Assembly (NCBI RefSeq): GCF_002115745.1
Contig: NZ_JFKB01000009.1
Location: forward strand, 1 to 64,000
Reading direction: 5' to 3'
DNA length: 64,000 nt
Origin: Thalassospira alkalitolerans
GTDB lineage: Bacteria; Pseudomonadota; Alphaproteobacteria; Rhodospirillales; Thalassospiraceae
Below, piece after piece: positions 33,617 through 42,339 of this stretch. Numbering within the stretch: the stretch's first letter is position 1; every line of letters begins with the position of its first letter. A model generated the notes under the pieces. It had not been told where the DNA came from and did no database searches. It saw nothing but the letters and a program-made list of their open reading frames with translations. The position numbers and the translations under genes are program-made.

Positions 33617-34756
33617 CTACGCCCGGCATGACCGGGTAATGGCGGCGCGCATTTTATCAACATCCATCGCCTTGGATGTAAAGGCCTTGCCAATGCCGCG
33701 CGTCATGACAAAGGTGATTTCGCCGTCGCGAACCTTTTTGTCACGTGACATATGCCCGATCAACCGATCAATATCCCAATGCATTCCCGGAACTTCGGAT
33801 GCAACCACCGGCAAACCAACCGATTTAAGGTGGTTGACGATCCGGTCCTTCTCGCCACCCGGGGCCATCCCCATCGCGCCACAAACGTCATGGGCAATCA
33901 CCATGCCCATGGCAACGGCTTCACCATGCAAAAGCTTTGCACCATAACCGGTTTCAGCTTCAAGTGCGTGACCAAACGTATGGCCAAGATTAAGCAACGC
34001 ACGCTTGCCCGATTCACGCTCATCCTGTGACACGATCCGTGCTTTGGCGGCACAGCTTCGCATCACGGCCGCGCGGCGTTCCGGGCCGTCATTGTTCAAA
34101 ATGGCTTCGGCATTTTTTTCCAGCCAGTCAAAGAATTCCGGATCATCAATCAGGCCATATTTAACAACTTCGGCATAACCCGCCTGCATTTCACGACGCG
34201 GCAGGGTATCAAGAACCGCCGTATCGGCCAAAACAAGGCGTGGCTGATGAAATGCGCCGACAAGGTTCTTGCCCGATTTGGAATTAATCCCGGTTTTACC
34301 CCCGACCGAACTGTCGACCTGCGACAAAAGTGTCGTTGGTATCTGAACGAAATCAAGCCCGCGCAAAAGCGATGCCGCCACATATCCCGCCAAATCGCCC
34401 ACCACGCCACCGCCCAATGCGATGATCAGAGTTGATCGTTCGATACCCATCGCCAGAATTTGTTCGATGACATCTTCGAATACGGCAAAGCTTTTGGATT
34501 TCTCGCCCGCCGGAACAATCACCTGCCGATGTGCAATCCCGGCACTATCAAGTGATGCCAGAACCGTCGGCAAATGTTTGCCGGCGACCGTCGCATCACT
34601 GATCACAATGACGCCGGCCTTTCTGACAAACGGTGCGATATGGCTTGCAGTATTCGCCAACAGGTTGCTTCCAACCAGAATGTCATAGCTGCGTGGACCA
34701 AGTTCGACACGAAGGATGTCGTGATTGGTCGGGCTTGAAAGGGCTTGATTGGTCAC
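33617..34756 (-). CDS. aroB: 3-dehydroquinate synthase
   Basis: The 379-residue enzyme converts DAHP to 3-dehydroquinate in the shikimate pathway. NAD and metal-site blocks are ALGGGVVGDLAGYVAASLLR, QIPTTLLSQVDSSVGGKTGI and the zinc-ligand helix LNLGHTFGHALEAETGYG. The start overlaps the aroK stop (ATGA), so the two are translationally coupled as aroK-aroB. Length is usual for the family. Confidence 0.97.
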   Translation of the reverse strand: MTNQALSSPTNHDILRVELGPRSYDILVGSNLLANTASHIAPFVRKAGVIVISDATVAGKHLPTVLASLDSAGIAHRQVIVPAGEKSKSFAVFEDVIEQILAMGIERSTLIIALGGGVVGDLAGYVAASLLRGLDFVQIPTTLLSQVDSSVGGKTGINSKSGKNLVGAFHQPRLVLADTAVLDTLPRREMQAGYAEVVKYGLIDDPEFFDWLEKNAEAILNNDGPERRAAVMRSCAAKARIVSQDERESGKRALLNLGHTFGHALEAETGYGAKLLHGEAVAMGMVIAHDVCGAMGMAPGGEKDRIVNHLKSVGLPVVASEVPGMHWDIDRLIGHMSRDKKVRDGEITFVMTRGIGKAFTSKAMDVDKMRAAITRSCRA

Positions 34757-35355
34757 GCGATTATGTTCCCGTCTTCATCAAATGAACGCGCCAACAGGGT
34801 CAGCACCCCGTCGCACGTTTCCTCCTTGGAGGATTCGTCACAATCAAAAATAATGTCCGCCCCGGTATAGACCGGATAGCGCGCCTTGATCAGATCGCCA
34901 AGAATCTGACGCGGATCACCATTGTTTAACAACGGGCGATGTGTCCGCCCGCTGGTCCGTTGCAGCAGCAATTCCAGATCGGCACGCAGCCAGATCGAAA
35001 TCGACTTTTCCAGAATAAGGGCACGGGTCTTTTCACGAATAAACGCGCCACCACCGGTCGCAAGCACAAGTGGCTCGCCATCCAGCAAACGTGCAATCAC
35101 ACGTTCCTCACCATCGCGGAATGCTTCTTCGCCATACAGCTTGAAGATATCAGCGACCGAACATCCAGCGGCTTCTTCGATCTCACGATCGGCATCAACA
35201 AAATCCAGATTAAGCGCCTTGGCGACCATACGACCGATGCAGCTTTTGCCAGCCCCCATCAGTCCGATAAATACCAGTGGCCGGCCTTTCAAACGCGTCC
35301 GGATACTTGCAAGCACGTCATCGTGCAAACCCGACTCGGCAATGTTGCTCTCCAT
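34753..35355 (-). CDS. aroK: Shikimate kinase
   Basis: The 200-residue kinase phosphorylates shikimate. The P-loop is LMGAGKSCIGR (about residue 34), followed by DADREIEEAAG, EAFRDGEERVIARLL, ATGGGAFI and the lid RTSGRTHRPLL. I took the ATG at 35355; a TTG at 35385 would add ten residues and has no better ribosome-binding site. The first 25 residues before the P-loop are a modest extension. It is the first gene of aroK-aroB, and the upstream region carries a MITE-like element whose near end is about 155 bp away. Confidence 0.95.
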   Translation of the reverse strand: MESNIAESGLHDDVLASIRTRLKGRPLVFIGLMGAGKSCIGRMVAKALNLDFVDADREIEEAAGCSVADIFKLYGEEAFRDGEERVIARLLDGEPLVLATGGGAFIREKTRALILEKSISIWLRADLELLLQRTSGRTHRPLLNNGDPRQILGDLIKARYPVYTGADIIFDCDESSKEETCDGVLTLLARSFDEDGNIIA

Positions 35356-35508
35356 GATCGGTTTGCAGTCCTGTCTTAAATCCAATTATCACACATTTTA
35401 TCCATTTCTTTAGGCCAGCTGTGGGCTGAACGCAAGTAAACCGCGCCCTGTCAGGTCAATTTCCTTCGTTTGAAGGACCTGCCACGCAATATCAAGTATG
35501 CACTCCAC

Positions 35509-35777
35509 CTAGGGTCAGGACCCATTAATTTGATTGGAATGGCAGATGTTATATTTGCGAAATCCAAGGAAAAGCCCGCTGATCGGGTCGGCATCCCGAA
35601 CAAGGGATTTGACGCCGGAGTTCGCAAATATAACACCTGTCCTGTGGATCAATCGGATTTGCACGGGCTACTTTGTCGCAATACCTTGAAAGATAAATAT
35701 CTTCCTGCGGTTTTGCTTCGCGTATCCGCACAAATCTGATTGACCATTTCAAACAAATTAAGGGGTCCTGCCCCTAG
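35509..35777. mobile_element. MITE-like 269-bp inverted-repeat element
   Basis: Terminal inverted repeats of 31 bp match at 27 positions. The left begins GGGTCAGGACCCATTAATTT (35513 on) and the right, read inward on the minus strand, begins GGGGCAGGACCCCTTAATTT. Each is flanked by CTAG, a possible 4-bp target duplication. Inside, GTTATATTTGCGAA (35548-35561) is perfectly repeated in inverse at 35621-35634. No transposase is encoded. It lies in the 663-bp aroK-envelope-gene interval. The family of the parent IS is not identified; CTAG targets are known for some IS5-type elements. Confidence 0.65.
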
Positions 35778-36018
35778 TAACGTTATTGATCTTTTGGCAA
35801 TTTTGTTAACCCTCTATGAGGACCCGACGCCTAAACTGCCTTGATATCGCCGGATTGGGATGTCAGGGACATAGTTCGGGGAACGAGACAAGTTGACAAT
35901 CGGGGGCTTAATCCATGGTTTTGCACAATTGCATGTCGGCTCTGTCTTGCATCTCGTACCGGGCGCCGCATACTGATCCACGCGCATCACGAATCAACGC
36001 ACTGAAGTCTGGATAACC

Positions 36019-36156
36019 ATGAAGATTCTATCACGTCTTATTTTACTGCTTGTCATTGCTGTCATCGCCGGTGGCGCCACATTCCTTGTCACCTGGGACA
36101 TTCCGGCACCGACAAGCCAGATCGAAGAAACCATTCCAAATTCGAGGTTCAACTAA
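36019..36156 (+). CDS. Small single-span membrane protein (45 residues)
   Basis: The product begins MKILSRLILLLVIAVIAGGA, a single span, followed by TFLVTWDIPAPTSQIEETIP and a polar end. The WDIPAPT segment just after the span is one I recall in short proteins at this place in other Rhodospirillales, which supports coding. Its stop lies one base before the ATG of the next gene (TAACATG), so the two are coupled. Function unknown; an inner-membrane or periplasmic partner of the next protein is plausible. Confidence 0.6.
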   Translation: MKILSRLILLLVIAVIAGGATFLVTWDIPAPTSQIEETIPNSRFN

Positions 36157-36157
36157 C

Positions 36158-38149
36158 ATGCGCTTGCGTTCTCGTCTGCTGATGCAATCCTGTTTCGTCA
36201 CGATGATGACAGGTGCCGGTATTACCCTGCCCATGGCTTTTGCCAATGCGCAGGCCCCTGTACCGCTGTTTTTGAAACAGGAAGCCGAACAGGACGCAAA
36301 TTCGCAACCAGACGCATCGCGGAACCTGCCTGAAAACGGCACCAGCCAAAGCCCCCTTTCAGGTGGAACATTTGGTAGCCCCCAACCCCAAGCATTTCCC
36401 GCCGATCCCAATGCGGTACAGGCCGTCGCCCTTCAGGCCGTTGATGCCGAAGCTGTCGGAACATTAGGCCGTGAACGCGGTGGCCTTGGCGTGGATATGT
36501 GGAACGGTACAAGCCGCATCACCGCAACACGCCTGATCACCGATCTTCCGGCGACGCCCGTAACACATACCGCGCGTGATCTTGCACGCCGCCTGCTTCT
36601 AAGCATCGCGGCCGTGCCTAGTGATCACAAAGATATCAGCCTGCTGGAAACCCGTGCTGCCAAACTGATCAACATGGGCGAACTTGACGCGGCCATTGAA
36701 CTGGTTCGCGCCACACCACAAAGCACCCGTGGATCCATGCTGGCGCAGGTCGAAGTCAGCGCATTAATGATTGCGGCGAAACTTGACGAGGCCTGTGCTG
36801 CAATTAACGGATACAGCACAAGTTTTGATGAGTTATTTTGGTTAAAAGCCGCCGTGATATGTGCGTTGCATGCCAATGATCGACCCTCGGCCTCTTTTTC
36901 GACCGACTTGATCCGTGAAATGGAAGGTGAAAATGACCAAACATTCTTCGGTTTGGTTGCCGCCATTCGCAATGGCTCCGCCGCATCACCAGATATCCTG
37001 AACAATCTGCGTCCGCAAGACATCGCATTGCTTGAAATTGCCAAACAAAGCATCCCGACCAACCAACTTGAAACGGGCAATGCCGCCGCGATACTGGGCA
37101 TGGTAAACGCATCGGCAACCGCAACTGATGTGCGCCTTGAAGCCGCTCGCAAGGCCGAAAAACTTGGCTTAATCGATGCCACACAACTTAGCACCATTTA
37201 TGCCGCCGTATCATTCGATGACACGGCACTTACCAATGCACTTGACGGTGCGCCAGAAGGCGTACAGGCCCGCCAATATGCCAAGCTTTATCAGGCCGCC
37301 ATCAAAAGTGACGTTCCCGCCGCACGCGCCGAAATTCTTGCCGCACTATATGAAGCAGCAACGATCAATAACGACTTTGCGCAGGCATCGCGCCTGACGG
37401 CGGACATTCTGGCTGATATTCCCGTGAATGGTGATTTTTCATGGTTTGCAATTAATGCCCTGAAATCTGCCATCGCCGCAGATAATCTTGAGCGTGCGTC
37501 AGGCTGGCTGAAAATTGCAAAAAACAGTGCAAATCCCGGTAACGATATCGAATCGCGTCTGATCCTGCTCTATCCGGTTCTGGCCCTTGCCGGACTGGAA
37601 GACACGGGCATACCAATTACCGAAGAAACCGGCGATCATGTCACAACAAATCTGCCCGCCGATGCACAGACAACACCAGTGCGATTTGGCCTTGGCGGTG
37701 CGATTACCCTGACACCACCATCAACAACCAGCGCACCGATGAATGCAGCACAGGCAAAGCACCGTGCCCGCATGACCGAATGGCAGGAAATGGATGCCGC
37801 ACGCGGCGACCAATTGCAGGCCAAACGCGATGCCGAGTTAATTTTCAGCCTGTTTGATGGTTTCGGGATCGAAGTCCCGGTTGCCCTTTGGGATGCGCTT
37901 TTAACAGCACCTTATCTTGATGACCGTCAAACCGTCAGCACGGCAGTCAGCCATCATCTTGAAACCGCCGCCATGAACTTGCAGCGTGCAAAGGCCGTCG
38001 CCCTTGCATTACAGGCACAGCAAGTGGCCGGGGCACCGAACGGTGATCCCAAAGATCTTTCGGATGCAATTGGCGCACTAAACCATATTGGACTTACGCG
38101 TGAAGCACGTCGCCTGGCCGTCGAAATCCTGATGACGCGTGGCCAGTAA
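36158..38149 (+). CDS. Secreted helical-repeat protein of unknown function
   Basis: The 663-residue protein has a signal peptide (SCFVTMMTGAGITLPMAFANAQA) processed near residue 32, so it is periplasmic or secreted. A polar linker of about 50 residues is followed by an alanine-rich, all-helical body resembling TPR/Sel1-like repeats (INMGELDAAIELVRATPQ, QASRLTADILADIPVNGDFS and similar). No catalytic motif is seen. The ATG at 36158 directly follows the small membrane gene, and xerD comes 28 bp later, so all three may share a transcript. The family is not one I can name. Confidence 0.7.
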   Translation: MRLRSRLLMQSCFVTMMTGAGITLPMAFANAQAPVPLFLKQEAEQDANSQPDASRNLPENGTSQSPLSGGTFGSPQPQAFPADPNAVQAVALQAVDAEAVGTLGRERGGLGVDMWNGTSRITATRLITDLPATPVTHTARDLARRLLLSIAAVPSDHKDISLLETRAAKLINMGELDAAIELVRATPQSTRGSMLAQVEVSALMIAAKLDEACAAINGYSTSFDELFWLKAAVICALHANDRPSASFSTDLIREMEGENDQTFFGLVAAIRNGSAASPDILNNLRPQDIALLEIAKQSIPTNQLETGNAAAILGMVNASATATDVRLEAARKAEKLGLIDATQLSTIYAAVSFDDTALTNALDGAPEGVQARQYAKLYQAAIKSDVPAARAEILAALYEAATINNDFAQASRLTADILADIPVNGDFSWFAINALKSAIAADNLERASGWLKIAKNSANPGNDIESRLILLYPVLALAGLEDTGIPITEETGDHVTTNLPADAQTTPVRFGLGGAITLTPPSTTSAPMNAAQAKHRARMTEWQEMDAARGDQLQAKRDAELIFSLFDGFGIEVPVALWDALLTAPYLDDRQTVSTAVSHHLETAAMNLQRAKAVALALQAQQVAGAPNGDPKDLSDAIGALNHIGLTREARRLAVEILMTRGQ

Positions 38150-38177
38150 CGGACCAATCCAGTGATAGATAAATAAC

Positions 38178-39107
38178 GTGGCCGAACTGCTGAACAAAAA
38201 TCTGATCGCCGCCTTTCTGGAAATGATGGCGGCCGAACGCGGGGCAAGCATCCATACACTCGATGCCTATCGCCGCGATCTTGAGGATTATGTCGCCAGC
38301 CTGACCTCGCAGAAATCCGATCTTATTGCCGCGCAGGATAGCCATCTTCGGAAATACATGGCGTCATTGGGGGATGCGAGTCTGGCACCGCGCACTCAGG
38401 CACGGCGCCTTTCCGCGGTTCGGCAGTTCCATAAATTCCTTTATGCTGATGGCTATCGCAATGATGATCCGTCGGCCCATATCGATAGCCCGCGTCAGGG
38501 CAGCACATTGCCCAAATTCCTGACAATCACGGAAATCGATCACCTGATTACGACTGCCGCCAGCCATGACGGCATCAAAGGCAAGCGACTGTTGGCCATG
38601 GTCGAACTGATATATGCGACCGGCATGCGCGTTTCCGAACTGGTCGAATTGCCCTTTAGCGCCGCTGCACGCGATCCACAGATGCTGATTGTTCGGGGCA
38701 AAGGCAGCAAGGAACGGCTTGTACCGCTATCGGACCCGGCGCGGGATGCCTTGCGCGATTATCTTGAAATACGTGATGCCTTTATCCCGATAACAAGTTC
38801 CAAACAGCCCGGAACGTCGCCCTATCTATTCCCGTCACGCGGCAAGTCAGGGCACCTTACCCGACAGATGTTTCTGAATATGGTCAAGGACCTTGCCAGC
38901 GAGGCCGGAATAGCCCCGTCGCGGGTGTCCCCACATGTACTGCGCCATTCCTTTGCCAGCCATTTACTCGCCAATGGGGCGGATTTACGCAGTCTGCAAC
39001 AGATGCTGGGGCATTCGGATATTTCGACAACCCAGATTTATACCCATGTCCTCGAATCGCGATTACGAGGCCTCGTACAAGAACATCATCCTCTGGCAAA
39101 ATTGTAG
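38178..39107 (+). CDS. xerD: Tyrosine recombinase XerD
   Basis: The 309-residue recombinase resolves chromosome dimers at dif with XerC and FtsK. The N-terminal SAM-like core-binding domain contains AERGASIHTLDAYRRDLEDY. Catalytic residues are Arg in YATGMRVSELVEL, Lys in VRGKGSKERLVPL, HVLRHSFASH (His and Arg), His in MLGHSDISTTQIYTHV and the nucleophile Tyr in the same segment. GTG start. Nearness to aroK-aroB suggests a housekeeping Xer protein rather than an element integrase; XerD rather than XerC is judged from overall similarity. Confidence 0.9.
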   Translation: MAELLNKNLIAAFLEMMAAERGASIHTLDAYRRDLEDYVASLTSQKSDLIAAQDSHLRKYMASLGDASLAPRTQARRLSAVRQFHKFLYADGYRNDDPSAHIDSPRQGSTLPKFLTITEIDHLITTAASHDGIKGKRLLAMVELIYATGMRVSELVELPFSAAARDPQMLIVRGKGSKERLVPLSDPARDALRDYLEIRDAFIPITSSKQPGTSPYLFPSRGKSGHLTRQMFLNMVKDLASEAGIAPSRVSPHVLRHSFASHLLANGADLRSLQQMLGHSDISTTQIYTHVLESRLRGLVQEHHPLAKL

Positions 39108-39272
39108 CGGGGCTGAATACCCGCCATTACATTTCAGAAATTTGTCTAGCTGCCTGTATAGGATCACTCGACCTATTACGGCAAAAAATGTCGGTTTTCT
39201 GCGGATGTCACATATTCGTAACCGTACTGTCATCAAGATGTTGCCTATCCTGCGGTAGGAGCGATACATCAC

Positions 39273-41150
39273 TTGTTGATGTCTTTTGCCGCCCGGAGGG
39301 CCCAGCAAATTTTTGATGATCGGGGAACTGCCTTGGCATTTGATGTGGAGGACGAACTGACCGCGGACAGATCCGTCGGACCTGCCATACGTCTTCGAAA
39401 CTGGAAGCAAATCGTCGAGAAAGTCGACTTTGCCTTTCAACCGATCGTCAACCCGCATACCGGGCATGTCTTCGGCTATGAAGCATTACTGCGCCGTTGG
39501 GAAGACAGCGGATTTGAATCAATCCAGTCGCTTTTTGACACGGCATGGGAAACTGGCAATCTGCACGGCGTTGACATGATGCTGCGCGAAAAGGCGATCA
39601 ACAAATTTTCACGCCTGCCCGATGCCCGCCGTCTGAAGCTGTTTTACAATTTCGACAGCCGCGTTGTCCGTACCCGCGATTATCAGCCGGGTCGCACGGC
39701 CGAGCTTCTTCGCAAGGCCGGACTTGAACGCGACACAATCTTCCTTGAAATTTCCGAACGCCACGATATCAGCAATGCGCAATATCTTCAGGATATCCTG
39801 CTGCGATATCGCAGTCAGGGTTTCAAGGTTGCGATTGACGATTATGGCAGCGGCTTTGCCCAATTACGCACGCTTTATGAATGCGAACCGGACATCATCA
39901 AGATCGACCGGTTCTTTATCGATGGCGTCGATCGTGACCGGCGCAAGGAACTGTTCGTGTCGCAAATCACGGCTTTTGCCCATATGATCGCGGCACAGGT
40001 CGTCGCCGAAGGGGTCGAAACACGCGAAGAGTTTCTATGCTGTCGGCGGATTGGTTGCGATCTGGTGCAGGGGTTCTTTATTGCCCGTCCATCAGTTGAT
40101 TTGCCGGAACGCACCGATATTGTGCCCGCCATTTCCGGGGTATCACTGGAAAATCGCCGCGGCATAGAGCGTGACGGCGATGTTTTGCGATCCTATCTGC
40201 TCGATACACCACCGATTGAAAACAACATCAATCCGGTTGAAATCCTGTCTTATTTTCAAAAAAATACAGATATCGCCATTGCCCCGGTCATCAACCGGCA
40301 GGGCGAACCACTTGGCGTGATCAGGGATTCAGATTTCAAGGCATTCATCTATACGCCGTTTGGGCGCGAACTTTTGCAAAACCCGGCCAACCGTACAAAT
40401 ATCAGCCGGTTTTTGCGCCGTTGCCCGATTGCAGATATCAATACCAGCCTGTCAGAATTGCTTGAAACCTTTGTCGCAGCAGACTCGCTTGATGGTGTCA
40501 TCCTGACCGAAAACGGACTTTATCTTGGCGTTTTGGATCAAAGTGCGCTTCTGCGGGCGGTTAATGAACGCAACACATTGAATGCACGCGATGAAAATCC
40601 ATTAACCCGCCTTCCGGGGAACAGTGCGATTTACCGTTACGCTGCGGATGCATTGGCGCGTCCACGGCAACGCCGATTTGCTGTCTATTTCGATTTCGAC
40701 AATTTTAAACCATTCAATGATTTATACGGATTTCGTCAGGGTGACCGAGCGATCCTGTTGTTTAAGGATATTCTCGGCAAGGCGCTTAGCCAAAATGATT
40801 GGTTTGTCGGTCATATTGGCGGCGACGATTTCTTTGGATACGTCCAATCTGTTGACTTTGAGGACGCGGTCTGTGCGGTTCAACGCGCCCAGTCCATGTT
40901 CGATGAACAGATCAAAAGCTTCTATGACGCGGAAACGCGCGACCGTGGCTATCTGATCGGCAAAACCCGGAATGGCGACAGCTGCGATTTTCCGCTTATG
41001 ACGGTCAGTGCTGCACTGGTGCGCATTCCACCCGCGCGGACCGATATCACGCTGGATCACATTTCAATCGAAGCCGCAAAGCTCAAAACCATTGCGAAAA
41101 ATAATCCAGAACGCTTTGCCAGCGGGTATTACGACGCCCCGGAAATCTGA
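39273..41150 (+). CDS. EAL-CBS-GGDEF protein
   Basis: The 625-residue cytoplasmic protein has the unusual order EAL (about 45-280), CBS pair (about 310-430), GGDEF (about 445-610). The EAL domain looks active: GYEALLRRW, FNFDSRV region, ISERHD, AIDDYGSGFAQL and AEGVETREE. The CBS part includes APVINRQGEPLGVIRDSDFK and may sense adenine nucleotides. The GGDEF signature reads GGDDF (about residue 517), conservative enough that cyclase activity is uncertain. It may be a phosphodiesterase tuned by the other domains. Start is TTG at 39273, with AGGAG eleven bases upstream; ATG at 39279 is the alternative. Confidence 0.92.
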   Translation: MLMSFAARRAQQIFDDRGTALAFDVEDELTADRSVGPAIRLRNWKQIVEKVDFAFQPIVNPHTGHVFGYEALLRRWEDSGFESIQSLFDTAWETGNLHGVDMMLREKAINKFSRLPDARRLKLFYNFDSRVVRTRDYQPGRTAELLRKAGLERDTIFLEISERHDISNAQYLQDILLRYRSQGFKVAIDDYGSGFAQLRTLYECEPDIIKIDRFFIDGVDRDRRKELFVSQITAFAHMIAAQVVAEGVETREEFLCCRRIGCDLVQGFFIARPSVDLPERTDIVPAISGVSLENRRGIERDGDVLRSYLLDTPPIENNINPVEILSYFQKNTDIAIAPVINRQGEPLGVIRDSDFKAFIYTPFGRELLQNPANRTNISRFLRRCPIADINTSLSELLETFVAADSLDGVILTENGLYLGVLDQSALLRAVNERNTLNARDENPLTRLPGNSAIYRYAADALARPRQRRFAVYFDFDNFKPFNDLYGFRQGDRAILLFKDILGKALSQNDWFVGHIGGDDFFGYVQSVDFEDAVCAVQRAQSMFDEQIKSFYDAETRDRGYLIGKTRNGDSCDFPLMTVSAALVRIPPARTDITLDHISIEAAKLKTIAKNNPERFASGYYDAPEI

Positions 41151-41337
41151 TGCCATCATAATATCCCACAATGCCCCCCCCGCTGATCTTGACATCAGAA
41201 AAAGGACATCGACGGCATCGGCCTGCCGACAGGATGCAAATAATACTTTCCTTTAAGATCGCCGACGCTAATATCGCACAATTGCAGAATGAATTTCTGC
41301 ACCCAAAACATCAACAGTATCGAGCCGCCCTGCCGCC

Positions 41338-41679
41338 ATGGTCAGTGTTACCAGTACTTCGGAACTTCTACCGCCGATTCCGGTTCGCCCTGCGAGCCCG
41401 GTATCATCGCGCGCCAATCAGGCCGCGCAGGAACAAAAACAATCGGTTGAACAGGTCGCCAATTCGACCCGGATTTCCGACGAAGAAGTTGCGCGTGTTC
41501 AACAGGTGGCCGAAACCGGGCGCAATGAACGCCAGCTCGAAAATCGTCAGAGTTCATTGACTCTTGAAAACAGTCACGCCGATGATGCCGCCAACAGCTA
41601 TGGTGCCAACGGTCAATCAACCGGTACGATCGCCAATTCTGCAAATGGCCGTGGCAGTCTTGTGGATTTCTATATTTAG
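41338..41679 (+). CDS. Small polar hypothetical protein
   Basis: The 113-residue product is polar and probably part disordered: a Pro/Ser start (SELLPPIPVRPASPVSS), a Gln/Glu helix (AAQEQKQSVEQVANSTRISD, then EEVARVQQVAETGRNE) and a Ser/Asn/Gly tail ending LVDFYI. No signal or membrane span. The helix and end resemble flagellar or export-related small proteins only in general style; I name no family. It converges on the SGNH hydrolase gene with a 10-bp gap. Confidence 0.5.
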   Translation: MVSVTSTSELLPPIPVRPASPVSSRANQAAQEQKQSVEQVANSTRISDEEVARVQQVAETGRNERQLENRQSSLTLENSHADDAANSYGANGQSTGTIANSANGRGSLVDFYI

Positions 41680-41689
41680 ACGCTTGGTA

Positions 41690-42337
41690 TTAACCAAACC
41701 CCACGGCATTTCGCCAGCCGTCCCAATCCCAAATCAATTCTGCCAGTCGGTCATATCCGGCCCTATCCGGATGATATCCGTCGCCACGGCGAAGCGCACG
41801 TTGCCAGTCCTGATCGGTAAGTGTCGTTGCATGCACATCAAGATAGGGCACGCCAAATCCACGGGCTGTTTCCCCATAAATCTGGTTCAATCCTTCAAGA
41901 CGTTCATTGATGTCCTTACTGGATTTTCCGCCATCAATCACCGCTTGCGGTCCGATCCACAATGTTGGTGCCAGTTTTGAGGCCTCGCCAATAATTTCGG
42001 CGGCATTGGTGGCTGATTTTCCCGGCGATACACGCATCGTCGTTTCCTCGCCGCGGTCTTCGGCGTGATTGGCGTCATTCACCCCAAAGCTAAACATCAG
42101 GATCGTTGGAAATTCCGGCACCATGCGAAGTTCTGCTTCGAATTTCCAACGGGCCTTTAAGCCCTCGCTGGTTTCGGCACGAATGCCAAGATTATAGATC
42201 GTGGCTTCACGCTTGGCCTCATTGATCAACCGACGGCCCAGACGCATTGGCCAACCGCCCTTTTCCGCATCACGCACGCCATTGACCAGACTGTCACCAA
42301 AACAACAAATACGGTGACCTGTAACGCCTTCGGTCAT
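41690..42337 (-). CDS. SGNH/GDSL-family hydrolase
   Basis: The 215-residue protein is a cytoplasmic SGNH esterase or lipase-like hydrolase. Block I is ICCFGDSLVNGVRD (nucleophile Ser about residue 15), block II has NLGIRAETS, block III FSFGVNDAN, and block V is GDGYHPDRAGYDRLAELI with the catalytic Asp and His. No signal peptide. It starts 2 bp after the CCA-adding enzyme's stop, the last gene of a five-gene minus-strand cluster. The substrate is unknown. Confidence 0.88.
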   Translation of the reverse strand: MTEGVTGHRICCFGDSLVNGVRDAEKGGWPMRLGRRLINEAKREATIYNLGIRAETSEGLKARWKFEAELRMVPEFPTILMFSFGVNDANHAEDRGEETTMRVSPGKSATNAAEIIGEASKLAPTLWIGPQAVIDGGKSSKDINERLEGLNQIYGETARGFGVPYLDVHATTLTDQDWQRALRRGDGYHPDRAGYDRLAELIWDWDGWRNAVGFG

Positions 42338-42339
42338 AA

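Noticed and set aside
33622-33637. CCCGG/CCGGG hairpin at the aroB 3' end as terminator
   Set aside because: It lies inside the coding sequence and has no T-run.
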